Source: Paraburkholderia silviterrae
GTDB taxonomy: Bacteria; Pseudomonadota; Gammaproteobacteria; Burkholderiales; Burkholderiaceae
Direction: 5' to 3'
DNA: 64,000 nt
Assembly: GCF_004353915.1 (NCBI RefSeq)
Contig: NZ_SMRP01000012.1
Coordinates: 62,001 to 126,000 of the forward strand
Part shown: positions 17,507 to 26,757 of the stretch, piece after piece
How positions within the stretch are numbered: position 1 is the stretch's first letter
Layout: each line of letters begins with the position of its first letter
Notes under the pieces: model-generated
Told to the model about the DNA's origin: nothing
Seen by the model: only the letters and a program-made list of their open reading frames with translations
The model's database searches: none
Program-made: the position numbers and the translations under genes

Positions 17507-17537
17507 GAATCCATATCGTGGAGACATGGAGGAGACA
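17480..17537 (-). ncRNA. Candidate small RNA with anti-Shine-Dalgarno motif and intrinsic terminator
   Basis: On the minus strand, TTGCGC (17567-17572), a 17-base spacer and TAAAAT (17544-17549) form a good sigma-70 promoter. Transcription from about 17537 would give a transcript of about 58 bases. It would contain GUCUCCUCCAUGUCUCC, which can pair with Shine-Dalgarno sequences, and end in an 8-bp GC stem (17485-17492 with 17499-17506) followed by UUUUUGUUUU. This is the architecture of Hfq-dependent trans-acting sRNAs. No gene lies downstream that the terminator could serve. A decayed gene leader is the alternative. Confidence 0.5.
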
Positions 17538-17543
17538 AAAACC

Positions 17544-17572
17544 ATTTTAAGGGTTTTCCCTTATCCGCGCAA
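17544..17572 (-). promoter_or_regulatory. Sigma-70 promoter of the candidate sRNA
   Basis: The -35 box is TTGCGC (17567-17572) and the -10 box is TAAAAT (17544-17549) on the minus strand, with an ideal 17-base spacer. The start point is predicted near 17537. Confidence 0.45.
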
Positions 17573-17618
17573 GCGCCTCATGGCTTCGTGACAGATTGCC
17601 ACCGAGCCAGTATGATAC

Positions 17619-17634
17619 CTGTATATCCATACAG
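17619..17634. promoter_or_regulatory. LexA (SOS) box upstream of imuA
   Basis: CTGTATATCCATACAG matches the LexA consensus CTG-N10-CAG with the usual TATA-rich centre. It lies 18 bases upstream of the imuA start codon, so it should repress the whole imuA-imuB-dnaE2 operon until DNA damage. Confidence 0.9.
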
Positions 17635-17651
17635 TATTTTTCGGGGGCGTG

Positions 17652-18368
17652 ATGGGTCAACTGAACGTGCGCGCCGAGGCAATTCACCCGGACCTCTGGT
17701 TCGCCTCGCAGCTGGCCGTCGCCCGCGGGCGGGCGATCACCAGTGGCCACGACCCGCTGGACTCCGAGCTGCCTGGACGCGGCTGGCCCACCGGTTCCCT
17801 GACCGAGGTGATGCTTCCGCAGCCGGGTTGCGGCGAACTCCGGCTCCTGCAGCCAGCGCTTGCGGCGGTCGCCCAACGGCCTGTGTTTGCGGTGCAGCCA
17901 CCGCACCGGCTTCAGCCGGCGGCGCTGACCTGGTGGGGGCTGAAACAGGAAAACATCCATGTCCTGAAACCCGCCTCCACCGCCGACGCGCTCTGGGCGG
18001 CAGAGCAGATCCTGCGTGCTGGCACAGCGGGCGCCGTGCTTTTCTGGCAATCCCAGATCCACCCCGATGCGCTGCGCCGGCTGCACCTCGCGGCACAGCG
18101 CGCCGAGACGCTTTTCTTCCTGTTTCGTCCGATGGCTGCGGCAAGCGCGACGTCACCCGCGCCGTTACGGATCGCGCTGGCACCCACACCGGGCGGCGTG
18201 AACATTTCCTTCGTCAAACGTCGTGGCCCTCATCGGGACGATCCCGTCTTTGTACCGCTGTCACCTTCTCCAGTCCTTCTGAATCGCAATGCACCACTGG
18301 ATCGGCGTTCATCTCCCGCGCCTGCCCATCGAGAGTTTTTGCCCGACCTGGCACATGCCAGCGTCTGA
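17652..18368 (+). CDS. imuA: ImuA, SOS mutasome accessory protein (about 238 aa)
   Basis: The order LexA box, imuA, imuB, dnaE2 identifies this gene together with its sequence: LWFASQLAVARG, then LPGRGWPTGSLTEVMLPQPGCGELRLL, a RecA-like core, and LFWQSQIHPDALRRLHLAAQ. ImuA proteins are distant SulA/RecA relatives that bind ImuB and help recruit the mutasome to stalled forks. A GTG at 17649 could also serve as start; GGGGG at 17643-17647 is close to either. The 3' end overlaps imuB by 80 bases in a different frame, so the extreme C terminus may be poorly conserved. Confidence 0.88.
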   Translation: MGQLNVRAEAIHPDLWFASQLAVARGRAITSGHDPLDSELPGRGWPTGSLTEVMLPQPGCGELRLLQPALAAVAQRPVFAVQPPHRLQPAALTWWGLKQENIHVLKPASTADALWAAEQILRAGTAGAVLFWQSQIHPDALRRLHLAAQRAETLFFLFRPMAAASATSPAPLRIALAPTPGGVNISFVKRRGPHRDDPVFVPLSPSPVLLNRNAPLDRRSSPAPAHREFLPDLAHASV

Positions 18369-19764
18369 GGCCGGGACCGTTGTGCTGGACAAGGGTCGTG
18401 TGCTGGATATGGATGCCGGAGCGCGTTCGCTGGGCGTGGTCGAGGGCATGCGCCGCGGCGGCGTGCTCACGCTCGCGCCGCACGCGCATATCCGCGAGCG
18501 CGACACGGCGCGCGAACAGACGACGATGCAGGGGGTGGCTTTCGCGTTGCTCCAGTTCACCCCCAACGTCGTGATGGCAGACGAAAATGTGGTACTGGCC
18601 GATGTGACCGCAAGCGTGCGGCTGTTTGGCGGCCTGCGCTCGCTGCGACAACGTATTCGCCGCGCAATTGCCGACTTTGGCGTGACCTGCGTGACATCGA
18701 TCGCCGCGACGGCTGAAGCGGCGTGGCTGCTCGCACGTACGGGCGGCGGCGTGGCGCTCAGCGAGCGCTCGCAGCGTCGCGCGCTCGCCCGTGTGCCCGT
18801 GAGCGCCCTGCCGGCGGCAAGGCGGTACGCTGAATGGTTTGACGGACTCGGCTGTACCACGATGGCGGACGTGATGCGTTTGCCACGCGCGGGGCTCAAA
18901 AAGCGCTGCGGCACGGCCCTCCTGGACGCGCTCGACCGCGCCACAGGTGCGGCACCCGAGGTCCACGAGTGGCTGGCCATGCCGCCGGCGTTCGATGCAC
19001 GGGTCGAACTGCCGGACCGGATCGAGCATGTGGAGGCCGCGCTGTTCGCTGCGCGACGGCTGACGCTCCAGATGACCGGCTGGCTTGCGGCACGCCAGCT
19101 CGCCGTCGCCCGTTTTGTCCTCCTGCTGGAACATGAGCGCGGCCGCGATGCGATTGCCCCGACGGAGCTCGAGGTGGCGCTGGGTGAGCCGACGTGGCAC
19201 GAAGAGCATCTTGTGCGACTGCTGAAGGAGCGGCTCGCGCGCGTCGAGCTCGCGGCACCAGTCATCGCCCTTCGCCTTGAGGCGAAGGATGTCCGGGAGG
19301 CTGAAGCGCCCAGCGAATCGCTGTTTCCGGAGCCGGGTGGCTCACCCCAGGATCACGCACGGTTGATGGAACTGCTGGTCGCGCGACTGGGTGCACAGAA
19401 CGTGCTGCGTTCTGGCCCGGTGGCGGACTATCGTCCTGAGGTCGCCGCGCAATGGGTGCCAACGTCGGGTGAAACGCCGCGCGCCCGCCACGACCCTCCC
19501 CGCGATCTGCCCCGGCCGGCCTGGCTGCTCGACGCACCCGTCCAGCTCATCATGCGTGGGCACCGGCCGTTCTACGGAACACCGCTGCGCATCGTCTCGC
19601 CGGGTGAGCGCATCGAATGCGGCTGGCAGGACGGGGCTGTCGTCACGCGTGACTACTTCGTCGCCGAGGCGGAAAACCATCTGCACTACTGGATATACCG
19701 GGAGCGCGTCAGAAGCCGGGATGAACGCGAACCCCGGTGGTTTCTTCATGGGCTGTTCGGCTAG
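18289..19764 (+). CDS. imuB: ImuB, catalytically inactive Y-family polymerase (491 aa)
   Basis: The Y-family scaffold is clear (VVLADVTASVRLFGGLRSLRQRI; LPRAGLKKRCG), but the catalytic carboxylates are absent. The N-terminal 'D-x-D' position reads IGVHLPRLP, and the usual IDEAFLDVT motif reads ENVVLADVT. This is the defining trait of ImuB, which acts as a hub linking the beta clamp, ImuA and DnaE2 rather than as a polymerase. The length is typical. The gene starts inside the imuA 3' end and is followed three bases later by dnaE2. Confidence 0.92.
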   Translation: MHHWIGVHLPRLPIESFCPTWHMPASEAGTVVLDKGRVLDMDAGARSLGVVEGMRRGGVLTLAPHAHIRERDTAREQTTMQGVAFALLQFTPNVVMADENVVLADVTASVRLFGGLRSLRQRIRRAIADFGVTCVTSIAATAEAAWLLARTGGGVALSERSQRRALARVPVSALPAARRYAEWFDGLGCTTMADVMRLPRAGLKKRCGTALLDALDRATGAAPEVHEWLAMPPAFDARVELPDRIEHVEAALFAARRLTLQMTGWLAARQLAVARFVLLLEHERGRDAIAPTELEVALGEPTWHEEHLVRLLKERLARVELAAPVIALRLEAKDVREAEAPSESLFPEPGGSPQDHARLMELLVARLGAQNVLRSGPVADYRPEVAAQWVPTSGETPRARHDPPRDLPRPAWLLDAPVQLIMRGHRPFYGTPLRIVSPGERIECGWQDGAVVTRDYFVAEAENHLHYWIYRERVRSRDEREPRWFLHGLFG

Positions 19765-19767
19765 GCC

Positions 19768-22700
19768 ATGGCAACCCTGCCCGCGTTCGGGGCACTGCCG
19801 GACTATGCTGAACTGCAGTGCGCCTCCAACTTCTCCTTTCTCCGCGGGGCGTCCCATGCGGACGATCTCGCCGCGCGCGCGGCGCAGCTTGGCTATGCCG
19901 CGATCGCCATCACCGACGAGTGCTCGCTGGCCGGTGTCGTTCGCGCGCATGTCGAGGCAAAGAAGGCAGAGATACCCCTGATCGTCGGGTCGGAATTCGG
20001 TCTCACCAATGCCGACGGTTCGCCCGCGTTGCGCTTCATTGCGCTGGCGATGACGCGCGATGGCTACGGCAACCTGAGCGAGCTGATCACGCTCGGGCGC
20101 ATGCGGGCGGACAAGGGCAGTTACCGGCTGGCCGCGCGCGACCTGGACCACCCGGATCCGGTGCAGGCGCATCTGAGGGGATTGCCGGACTGCATCGCGA
20201 TCCTGAGCCCCGACTATCCGGCCGACAAGGCGCGCCTCGATGCCCAGATGGCGTGGTTCGCGGACACATTTGGTGAACGTGCGTGGGTCGCGCTGACGCT
20301 TCATGCGCGGGCGATGGACGACATCCACCGCGGCGTGATCGAACAGGTGGCCGCGCGTCATGGCGTGCCCGTCGTCGCCACCGGCGCGCCGGTCATGCAC
20401 GTGCGCTCGCGCAAGCCCCTGCAGGATGTGCTGACCGCCATCCGCCTGGGACGGCCGGTTGCCGAGTGCGGCTACGACCTCGCGCCGAATGCCGAGCAGC
20501 ATCTGCGCTCACGCCTGCGCCTGGCCAACCTCTACCCTGCCCGCGCCCTCGCCGAGACCGTGGCGATCGCCCGGCGCTGCACCTTTTCGCTGGACGAGTT
20601 GCGCTACGAATACCCGGATGAACTCGTGCCCGACGGCTTCACGCCCGAATCGTATCTTCGACAGGAGACCTGGATCGGCGCGCACCGCCGCTGGCCGGCG
20701 GGCATTCCCCACAAGGTCCAGGCGCAGATCGAGCACGAGCTCGCGCTGATCGCCGACCTGAAGTACGAGCAATATTTCCTCACCGTGCACGACCTGGTCC
20801 GTTTTGCGCGCAACGAAGGCATCCTCTGTCAGGGACGCGGCTCGGCCGCGAATTCCGCGGTCTGTTATTGCCTGGGCGTGACGGAGGTGGATCCGGCGCG
20901 CTCGTCGATGCTCTTCGAACGCTTTATTTCGCGCGAAAGAGCTGAGCCGCCCGACATCGATGTTGACTTCGAGCACCAGCGGCGCGAGGAGGTCGTCCAG
21001 TACATCTATCGAAAGTACGGCCGCGACCGCGCGGCACTCGCCGCGGCCGTGACGACCTATCGTCCCCGCAGCGCACTGCGCGAGGCAGGCAAGGCGCTCG
21101 GAGTCGATCCCGCGATCGTGGACAAGGTGGCGAAGGCCCATCACTGGTTCGATTCGAAACAGGATCTGCTCAGCCGGTTCTCGGAAGCCGGGCTTGACCC
21201 GGAGGCGCCTCTCATCATCCAGTGGGCGCACTTCGCCGCCCTCCTCCTCGGTTTTCCCCGACACCTCTCGCAGCACAGCGGCGGGTTCGTGATCAGCCGC
21301 GGCAAGCTTTCGCGACTCGTGCCGATCGAGAATGCGGCGATGGTTGACCGGTCTGTCATTGAATGGGATAAGGACGATCTCGAGTCTCTGGGATTATTGA
21401 AGATAGATGTGCTGGCACTCGGCATGCTGTCGGCGGTCCGCCGTGCGCTCGACCTGATCTCGGACAAGCGCGGCGAAGTATTCGAGCTGCAGGACATTCC
21501 CGCCGAAGATCCGGACACCTACGCAATGATCGGCCGTGCGGACACGGTGGGCGTGTTCCAGATCGAATCGCGTGCGCAGATGAGCATGTTGCCCCGACTG
21601 CAGCCGCGCCAGTTTTACGACCTCGTGATCGAGGTGGCGATCGTGCGGCCAGGCCCGGTACAAGGCGGCATGGTGCATCCGTACCTCAGGCGCAGGCAGG
21701 GCCTCGAGCCCGTGACCTTCCCGAGCCCGCAGATGGAGCAGGCGCTCGCGCGCACCCTCGGTGTGCCGATCTTCCAGGAGCAGGTGATGCAGGTCGCGAT
21801 GCTCGCGGCCGGTTTTTCGGCCGGCGAAGCGGACCAGCTGCGCCGGGCGATGGCCGCCTGGCGCCGCAAGGGCGGACTCGGTGTCTACTACGACCGCATT
21901 GTGAACGGCATGCTCGAGCGCGGCTACGAGCGCGAGTTCGCCGAGCAGATCTTCGCGCAGATCCAGGGCTTCGGTGAATATGGCTTTCCGGAGAGTCACG
22001 CCGCGAGCTTTGCATTGATGGTGTATGCGAGCGCATGGCTCAAGTGCCATGAGCCAACGGTATTCGCGTGTGCGCTGCTCAACTCACAGCCAATGGGGTT
22101 CTATTCGCCGAGCCAGCTCGTCCAGGATGCAAAGCGCCACGGCGTACGCGTGCTACCGGTGGATGTGACCGTAAGCAACTGGGATTCGACGATCGAAGGT
22201 CCGACGACGCACGATCCCCTGCGGCTGGGCATGTCGCTGATCCGCGGCATGAAAGAGGAGGCGGCCGCACGCATCGAGATGGCGCGCGCGGTGCGGCCAT
22301 TTCGCGATGTGTCGGACCTGGCGCGCCGTGCGCAGCTCGACCGTCGCGATCTCGAAGTGCTCGCTGCCGCCAACGCACTGTGCTCGCTCGCGGGCGACCG
22401 GCGCGCAGCGCTCTGGCAGGCGGTCGCGGCAGTGCCGGACCGCGACCTGCTGCGTGGCGCCACCGACGACGATGCCACCCCGGTGCTCGCGCCAATGACC
22501 GAAGGCCAGGAGCTCGTGAGCGATTACCGCTCGACAGGCCTCACACTGGGCCGGCATCCCCTCGCCCTGCTGCGCCCGAAACTCGCGAAGATGCGACTCG
22601 TGCCTTCGGAAGACCTCATGCGCTATCGTAATGGCCAGCTCGCGCGGGCCTGTGGCATCGTCACCGTGCGCCAGCGCCCGGGTACCGCCAACGGCGTGAT

Positions 22701-22917
22701 GTTCATGACGCTCGAAGACGAGACTGGGACCACCAACATCATCGTCTGGGAGTCCATCCTCGAAAAATACCGGCGCGAGGCGTTGGGCTCCTCGTTGCTG
22801 GCCGTCTACGGCGTCTGGCAACGCGAAGGCGAAGTCAGGCACCTCGTCGCGAACCGGCTCGTGGATGTGAGTGGTCTGCTGGGGCAGCTGCAGACTGTTA
22901 GTCGCAATTTTCATTGA
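19768..22917 (+). CDS. dnaE2: Error-prone DNA polymerase DnaE2 (1049 aa)
   Basis: This is a C-family polymerase of the usual DnaE2 length, shorter than replicative DnaE. The PHP domain opens with YAELQCASNFSFLRGASHADDL. The palm carries EPPDIDVDFEHQRREEV with the catalytic Asp residues, and RGSAANSAVCYCLG lies just before it. An OB-fold region is near the C terminus (ARACGIVTVRQRPGTANGV). DnaE2 performs translesion and mutagenic synthesis with ImuB during the SOS response. The start ATG lies three bases after the imuB stop. Confidence 0.95.
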   Translation: MATLPAFGALPDYAELQCASNFSFLRGASHADDLAARAAQLGYAAIAITDECSLAGVVRAHVEAKKAEIPLIVGSEFGLTNADGSPALRFIALAMTRDGYGNLSELITLGRMRADKGSYRLAARDLDHPDPVQAHLRGLPDCIAILSPDYPADKARLDAQMAWFADTFGERAWVALTLHARAMDDIHRGVIEQVAARHGVPVVATGAPVMHVRSRKPLQDVLTAIRLGRPVAECGYDLAPNAEQHLRSRLRLANLYPARALAETVAIARRCTFSLDELRYEYPDELVPDGFTPESYLRQETWIGAHRRWPAGIPHKVQAQIEHELALIADLKYEQYFLTVHDLVRFARNEGILCQGRGSAANSAVCYCLGVTEVDPARSSMLFERFISRERAEPPDIDVDFEHQRREEVVQYIYRKYGRDRAALAAAVTTYRPRSALREAGKALGVDPAIVDKVAKAHHWFDSKQDLLSRFSEAGLDPEAPLIIQWAHFAALLLGFPRHLSQHSGGFVISRGKLSRLVPIENAAMVDRSVIEWDKDDLESLGLLKIDVLALGMLSAVRRALDLISDKRGEVFELQDIPAEDPDTYAMIGRADTVGVFQIESRAQMSMLPRLQPRQFYDLVIEVAIVRPGPVQGGMVHPYLRRRQGLEPVTFPSPQMEQALARTLGVPIFQEQVMQVAMLAAGFSAGEADQLRRAMAAWRRKGGLGVYYDRIVNGMLERGYEREFAEQIFAQIQGFGEYGFPESHAASFALMVYASAWLKCHEPTVFACALLNSQPMGFYSPSQLVQDAKRHGVRVLPVDVTVSNWDSTIEGPTTHDPLRLGMSLIRGMKEEAAARIEMARAVRPFRDVSDLARRAQLDRRDLEVLAAANALCSLAGDRRAALWQAVAAVPDRDLLRGATDDDATPVLAPMTEGQELVSDYRSTGLTLGRHPLALLRPKLAKMRLVPSEDLMRYRNGQLARACGIVTVRQRPGTANGVMFMTLEDETGTTNIIVWESILEKYRREALGSSLLAVYGVWQREGEVRHLVANRLVDVSGLLGQLQTVSRNFH

Positions 22918-22928
22918 AGGGAACGACG

Positions 22929-23120
22929 ATGAGCATCCGTGCTGGCAGTGCGAGGACCGAACCTGCGCTGATCAAGTGCAGGCGCTTCTATCCGCCGGGC
23001 TGCAGCAGTGCGGAGGCGCGTCGGCGTTCCTGCGCGAGCCAGTTCCGGGAAGACCAGGGGCAGCGCAACGCGAGGACGCCGATCGGCTTCCCCGGTGATG
23101 CTGCGGAAAGGACGACGTGA
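22929..23120 (+). CDS. Small basic Cys-containing protein coupled to dinB (63 aa)
   Basis: ATG 22929 follows AAGGGA by a short spacer, and the TGA at 23118-23120 overlaps the dinB ATG (TGATG), an arrangement that supports translation. The product begins MSIRAGSARTEPALIK, is rich in Arg and Ser, and has three cysteines. No family was recognised. It sits inside the SOS operon between dnaE2 and dinB; it may be a real small protein or a coupling leader for dinB. Confidence 0.4.
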   Translation: MSIRAGSARTEPALIKCRRFYPPGCSSAEARRRSCASQFREDQGQRNARTPIGFPGDAAERTT

Positions 23121-24277
23121 TGGGCGACCGGCCGCGGCGTATTGCCCATCTCGATATGGACGCGTTCTACGCGTCCGTCGAGTTGCTGCGCTACCCGGAG
23201 CTGCGCGGACAGCCCGTCGTGATCGGTGGTGGCCGCAATGCCGTGCCGGAAACCCTGCCAGATGGCACGCGCCGTTTTGCGCGGCTTCGTGATTACGTCG
23301 GCCGCGGCGTGGTGACGACATCCACCTACGAGGCGCGCGCGCTCGGTGTGTTTTCTGCGATGGGGATGATGAAGGCAGCACAGCTGGCACCCGATGCGTT
23401 CCTCCTGCCCACGGATTTCGACGCATATCGCCACTATTCGCGCCTTTTCAAGGACGCGGTGCACACGTTCACTGATCGCATTGAAGACCGTGGCATTGAC
23501 GAAATCTACGTAGACCTAACCGATCTGGAGGGAGAGTCACGTGCGCTTGGAAGCCGGATCAAGGCCGCCGTGCGGCAGGCGACGGGCCTCACCTGCTCCA
23601 TCGCGATCGCGCCGAACAAGCTGCTGGCGAAGATCGGCTCGGAGCTCGACAAGCCCGACGGGCTCACGATACTGGCGATGGCCGATCTGGAGTCGCGTAT
23701 CTGGCCACTTGCCGCGAAAAAGGTGAATGGTATCGGGCCCCGGGCGAGTGAGCGGCTGGACAGCATCGGCATCTACACGGTCGGCGATCTCGCCGCGGCA
23801 GACCTGGGGCTGTTGCAGGAGCACTTCGGGCGCAAATACGCAGCGTGGCTTGCACGGATCGCACGCGGCCTCGACGAGCGTGTCGTCGTGGTCTCGTCGG
23901 AGCCGAAGTCGATGAGCCGCGAAACGACGTTCGAGCGTGACATGCACGTGCACAAAGACCGCGCCGTCCTGACGCCCGCGCTGACGGCACTCTGCGAGCG
24001 GCTCGCGGGCGACCTCGCGCGAAAGGGCTATAGTGGACGGACGGTCGGCGTGAAGATCAAGTTTGCGGACTTCAAGGTCGTGACGCGTGACCTGTCGTTA
24101 CCCGAAGCACTGGCCGACGCCGCCTCGATCAGGCGCGCCGCAGGGGCATGCCTGAAGCGTGTGCTTCTCGACCGTCGTATCCGGCTCATCGGTGTGCGCG
24201 TCAGCGCCCTCGAACGTGCCATCGAAAGCAAATCACTCGCCGTTCCAACGCAGGGCCTGCTGCCCTTCGATTGCTGA
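23120..24277 (+). CDS. dinB: DNA polymerase IV, Y family (385 aa)
   Basis: Active-site motifs are intact: HLDMDAFYASVE with catalytic Asp12, and GIDEIYVDLTD with the second Asp-Glu pair. GLTCSIAIAPNKLLAKIGSELDKPDG and VNGIGPRASERLDSIGI are typical thumb and finger elements. The C-terminal GLLPFDC resembles a beta-clamp binding motif (QxxLPF). AGGA lies 7 bases before the ATG at 23120; GTG 23117 is also in frame. It follows dnaE2 on the same strand without a visible promoter, so it is probably expressed with the SOS mutasome. Confidence 0.92.
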   Translation: MGDRPRRIAHLDMDAFYASVELLRYPELRGQPVVIGGGRNAVPETLPDGTRRFARLRDYVGRGVVTTSTYEARALGVFSAMGMMKAAQLAPDAFLLPTDFDAYRHYSRLFKDAVHTFTDRIEDRGIDEIYVDLTDLEGESRALGSRIKAAVRQATGLTCSIAIAPNKLLAKIGSELDKPDGLTILAMADLESRIWPLAAKKVNGIGPRASERLDSIGIYTVGDLAAADLGLLQEHFGRKYAAWLARIARGLDERVVVVSSEPKSMSRETTFERDMHVHKDRAVLTPALTALCERLAGDLARKGYSGRTVGVKIKFADFKVVTRDLSLPEALADAASIRRAAGACLKRVLLDRRIRLIGVRVSALERAIESKSLAVPTQGLLPFDC

Positions 24278-25176
24278 CACCGGCCGCGGCAGTCGAGAAG
24301 GATATGTAGGCGCGACGGGCCTGCACCTGACCGGTATCGACTGTCGCCGCTTTCCGGTTTTCGGCTGCGCGATCTGCAGTACAGCGACAGTAGAGGCTTG
24401 CCGAAATAGCCCAGACAAGTGCGTACCAACACCGCATCAGCCCGGTTCTTCGCCAGGCGTCAATTTTCCCAGCATGTCCATACTTTGCCGGAGCAGCATC
24501 CGCGTATCGGCGTGCCGACGCTCCATGTGAACATGGATTGGGGCGCCAGCATTCATCGCAAAGCAACCGGACGGTCACAACTAATCGGGAGTAAAAGCAT
24601 CCCGTGAGGCAACGCGCCGGCCAGGCTGATTGTCGCCGTCCAGGGATGTGCGTTCCAAAGAGAGCATGAGCGTGAATGGAAGGAGGAACTTCGAGCCAAG
24701 CGCGGCTTCACTTCTTTGAGACTGTCGAGTGAACGGCTGACTGCGGTCGCTGCGATCATTCGGCAGCTTTGTCCGCAGACGAATAACCAGATTACGCATT
24801 ACGTAGTGTTTGTTACGAATATTGCTCAGGCGATGCACATGAGGGAGATCGGCAGGTGTCTCGACAATTTTCGCCGCTGCGCATGTATTTTTTCGTGAAA
24901 CATTGACCCTAAATTCTTCCGAATGTCCCGCTGCATAAGGAATTGAGCCGAATCGATTGTCTTTCGTTGATGTTTCACGCGTACGCCTCGTGCAAAACGG
25001 AGCTCATTCCCAGTAGCGAGCAGAACCTCCTCAAATACCTTAGGGCGTAAACCTTCGTCGTTCCCCAGCCGCCCACGGACGGTCATCACGCGCGGATACC
25101 GTCGATGCTGGCGCTAGCGTTGGGACGCAGTTGATCGCTTAAAGCGCAAAAAATTAGGGTCTTATCATGCGATGTT
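24278..25176. other. Region without supported genes, probably decayed sequence
   Basis: Nearly 900 bases after dinB with only short frames on both strands, none with a ribosome-binding site. Base composition is uneven, with an AT-richer stretch at 24740-24960. Together with the pseudogene to the right it looks like remnant sequence at an old integration boundary. Confidence 0.4.
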
Positions 25177-25437
25177 ATGAAGGCGGCGGGGATGCCCGGC
25201 GGGCCGCTGTCACCGGTGTATTCTGCCCGGGCGGACAAGGCACGGTGCCAGAGCAGTGCCGGTTATGGCGCATCGTCGCTATTCAAGGCCTACATCGAGC
25301 AGGACGGACCAAACTGGTTTGTGCCCGTGCAACTCATCGGCGCCTCTGAGGCGGGCGCCATCGAGAAGAAGTGGCCGAAGATGAATGCTGCGACACTGGG
25401 GACCCGATCAAGGTCAAACCGGGAACGCCGCGCGTAG
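25177..25437 (+). pseudogene. Fragment of an unknown protein
   Basis: An 86-codon frame has protein-like character in its middle (SSLFKAYIEQDGPNWFVPVQLIGASEAG), then becomes arbitrary after ATLGTRSRS. No ribosome-binding site precedes it. It abuts the integrase pseudogene and is most likely a remnant. The parent family was not recognised. Confidence 0.3.
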
Positions 25438-25539
25438 ACTTGATGCTCGTCGGCCTCGGTCCGGAAGATATCTGAGTGCCCTCAGGACACAGGTGCGGCA
25501 TCGTGAGACCTGAACGGGCGCGAGCGGCCCAACTGCACG

Positions 25540-26480
25540 GGGCTTCTGTCTCATTGCCGTTTGGCATGACCTTGATACCATCCGGGCCTACCTGCGCCAC
25601 TATCGCGACCTCGAGCAGACCGAAAGCCGCTATCAGACGGAACTGGAACGCTTCCTCCTGTAGTGCGTATGTATCGAGCGCAAGGCCACGTCTGGCGTGA
25701 GCGCCGACGAGTGCAAACGCTACAAGGACTTCCTCGCCACCCCGTCGCTTGACTGGGTGGGCATGTCCAAAGCACGTCGCCTCTCCTCAGGCTAGCGCCC
25801 GTTTGCCGGCCCGCTCCCCGCTGACACCCAACCATATCCTGCGCTTGTGCTACGTGGCCTGTTCGAGTGACTGACTGCCGTTCGCCATGTCGGCGGCAAT
25901 CCCTGGCTGACGGTAGCGTTCCCCGTCGTCGCGCTGAAGGAGCCATCAAGAAGGCACTGCCGGCCATCTCGGGCGACACTGTCCAATGACGAGAAATCTT
26001 CGAGCGGGTACGCGCGCGCTACACCGCCGCGCCCCTGGGTTGACCGCTTTTGCCCCGGAGCCCTCGGGTGTCGATGCACAATATGGGCGGCGTGCTGCCG
26101 TGCTGCCGTGCTGCCGTGCTGCCGTGCTGCCGTGCTGCCGTGCTGCCGTGCTGCCGACAGGGTGCACCAGGCGGAAGCGGCAAGCACCACACACGACAAG
26201 CTCAGACCGGTGGTTGAGCGCCGCGGCTGGAAGATGCAGCTGCGGGAGCTGGCTGTCCTGGGCAAGGGGAACAAGTGGCGCGCGGTTGTCGTTCAGGAGC
26301 GAGTGATTAGCGCCTTGCAAGCTCACTGGGCCGACCGTGACCACGACTTCGACGCGTCATCGTGCGATGGCGCTGCCCTCAGCCATCGTCGTGCCTTCGA
26401 CGACCACCGCGAAGGACAAGCATCTAAGCAAGGGCGGCAACCACACGGGCGATGACTTCGCGCCGGCGGCCCTGTACCCG
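25540..26480 (+). pseudogene. Tyrosine-recombinase/integrase pseudogene
   Basis: Fragments of one integrase can be read in different plus frames: DTIRAYLRHYRDLEQTESRYQ near 25570, GVSADECKRYKDFLATPS near 25700, and KMQLRELAVLGKGNKWRAVVV near 26240-26290, the last being the 'GKGxKxRxVP' segment before the catalytic Arg/His region. Stops and frameshifts interrupt it several times, and a tandem repeat splits it. It cannot encode an active enzyme. It marks a past integration or resolution event beside the replicon. Confidence 0.55.
26091..26154. repeat. Eight tandem copies of CGTGCTGC
   Basis: The 8-bp unit CGTGCTGC is repeated exactly eight times (64 bases) with no spacer. Because 8 is not a multiple of 3, each gain or loss changes the reading frame. 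It lies inside the integrase pseudogene and probably arose by slippage. Confidence 0.95.
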
Positions 26481-26757
26481 CCTTTGACGTCCACGCTGCT
26501 CCGTCTCGCCGAAGACGAGAGCCTGCAGCTCGAGCAGGTTGATTGCAAGACCGTATAGCTACGGTCCGGGGGCGCCCAAAGGGAAAATCAGGAGGCGTCA
26601 CCGAAGAGCTTGGCGACTTCCTCGATGCTGCGGCATCTTGCGCGCGACTGCATCCGTGGCCCAAGTGTGGCGAAGGGCGTGCGGAGGCACCTCGCGCAGC
26701 AGTGCGCGTCATGCAAGCCAGTCTTCGGACAGGGGTCTTACCTAGCAAGGAAAAATC

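Noticed and set aside
26091-26154. Possible CRISPR array
   Set aside because: The units are 8 bp and directly adjacent with no spacers; it is a simple tandem repeat.
25540-26480. Functional integrase
   Set aside because: Fragments lie in different frames with several stops and a frame-shifting repeat between them.
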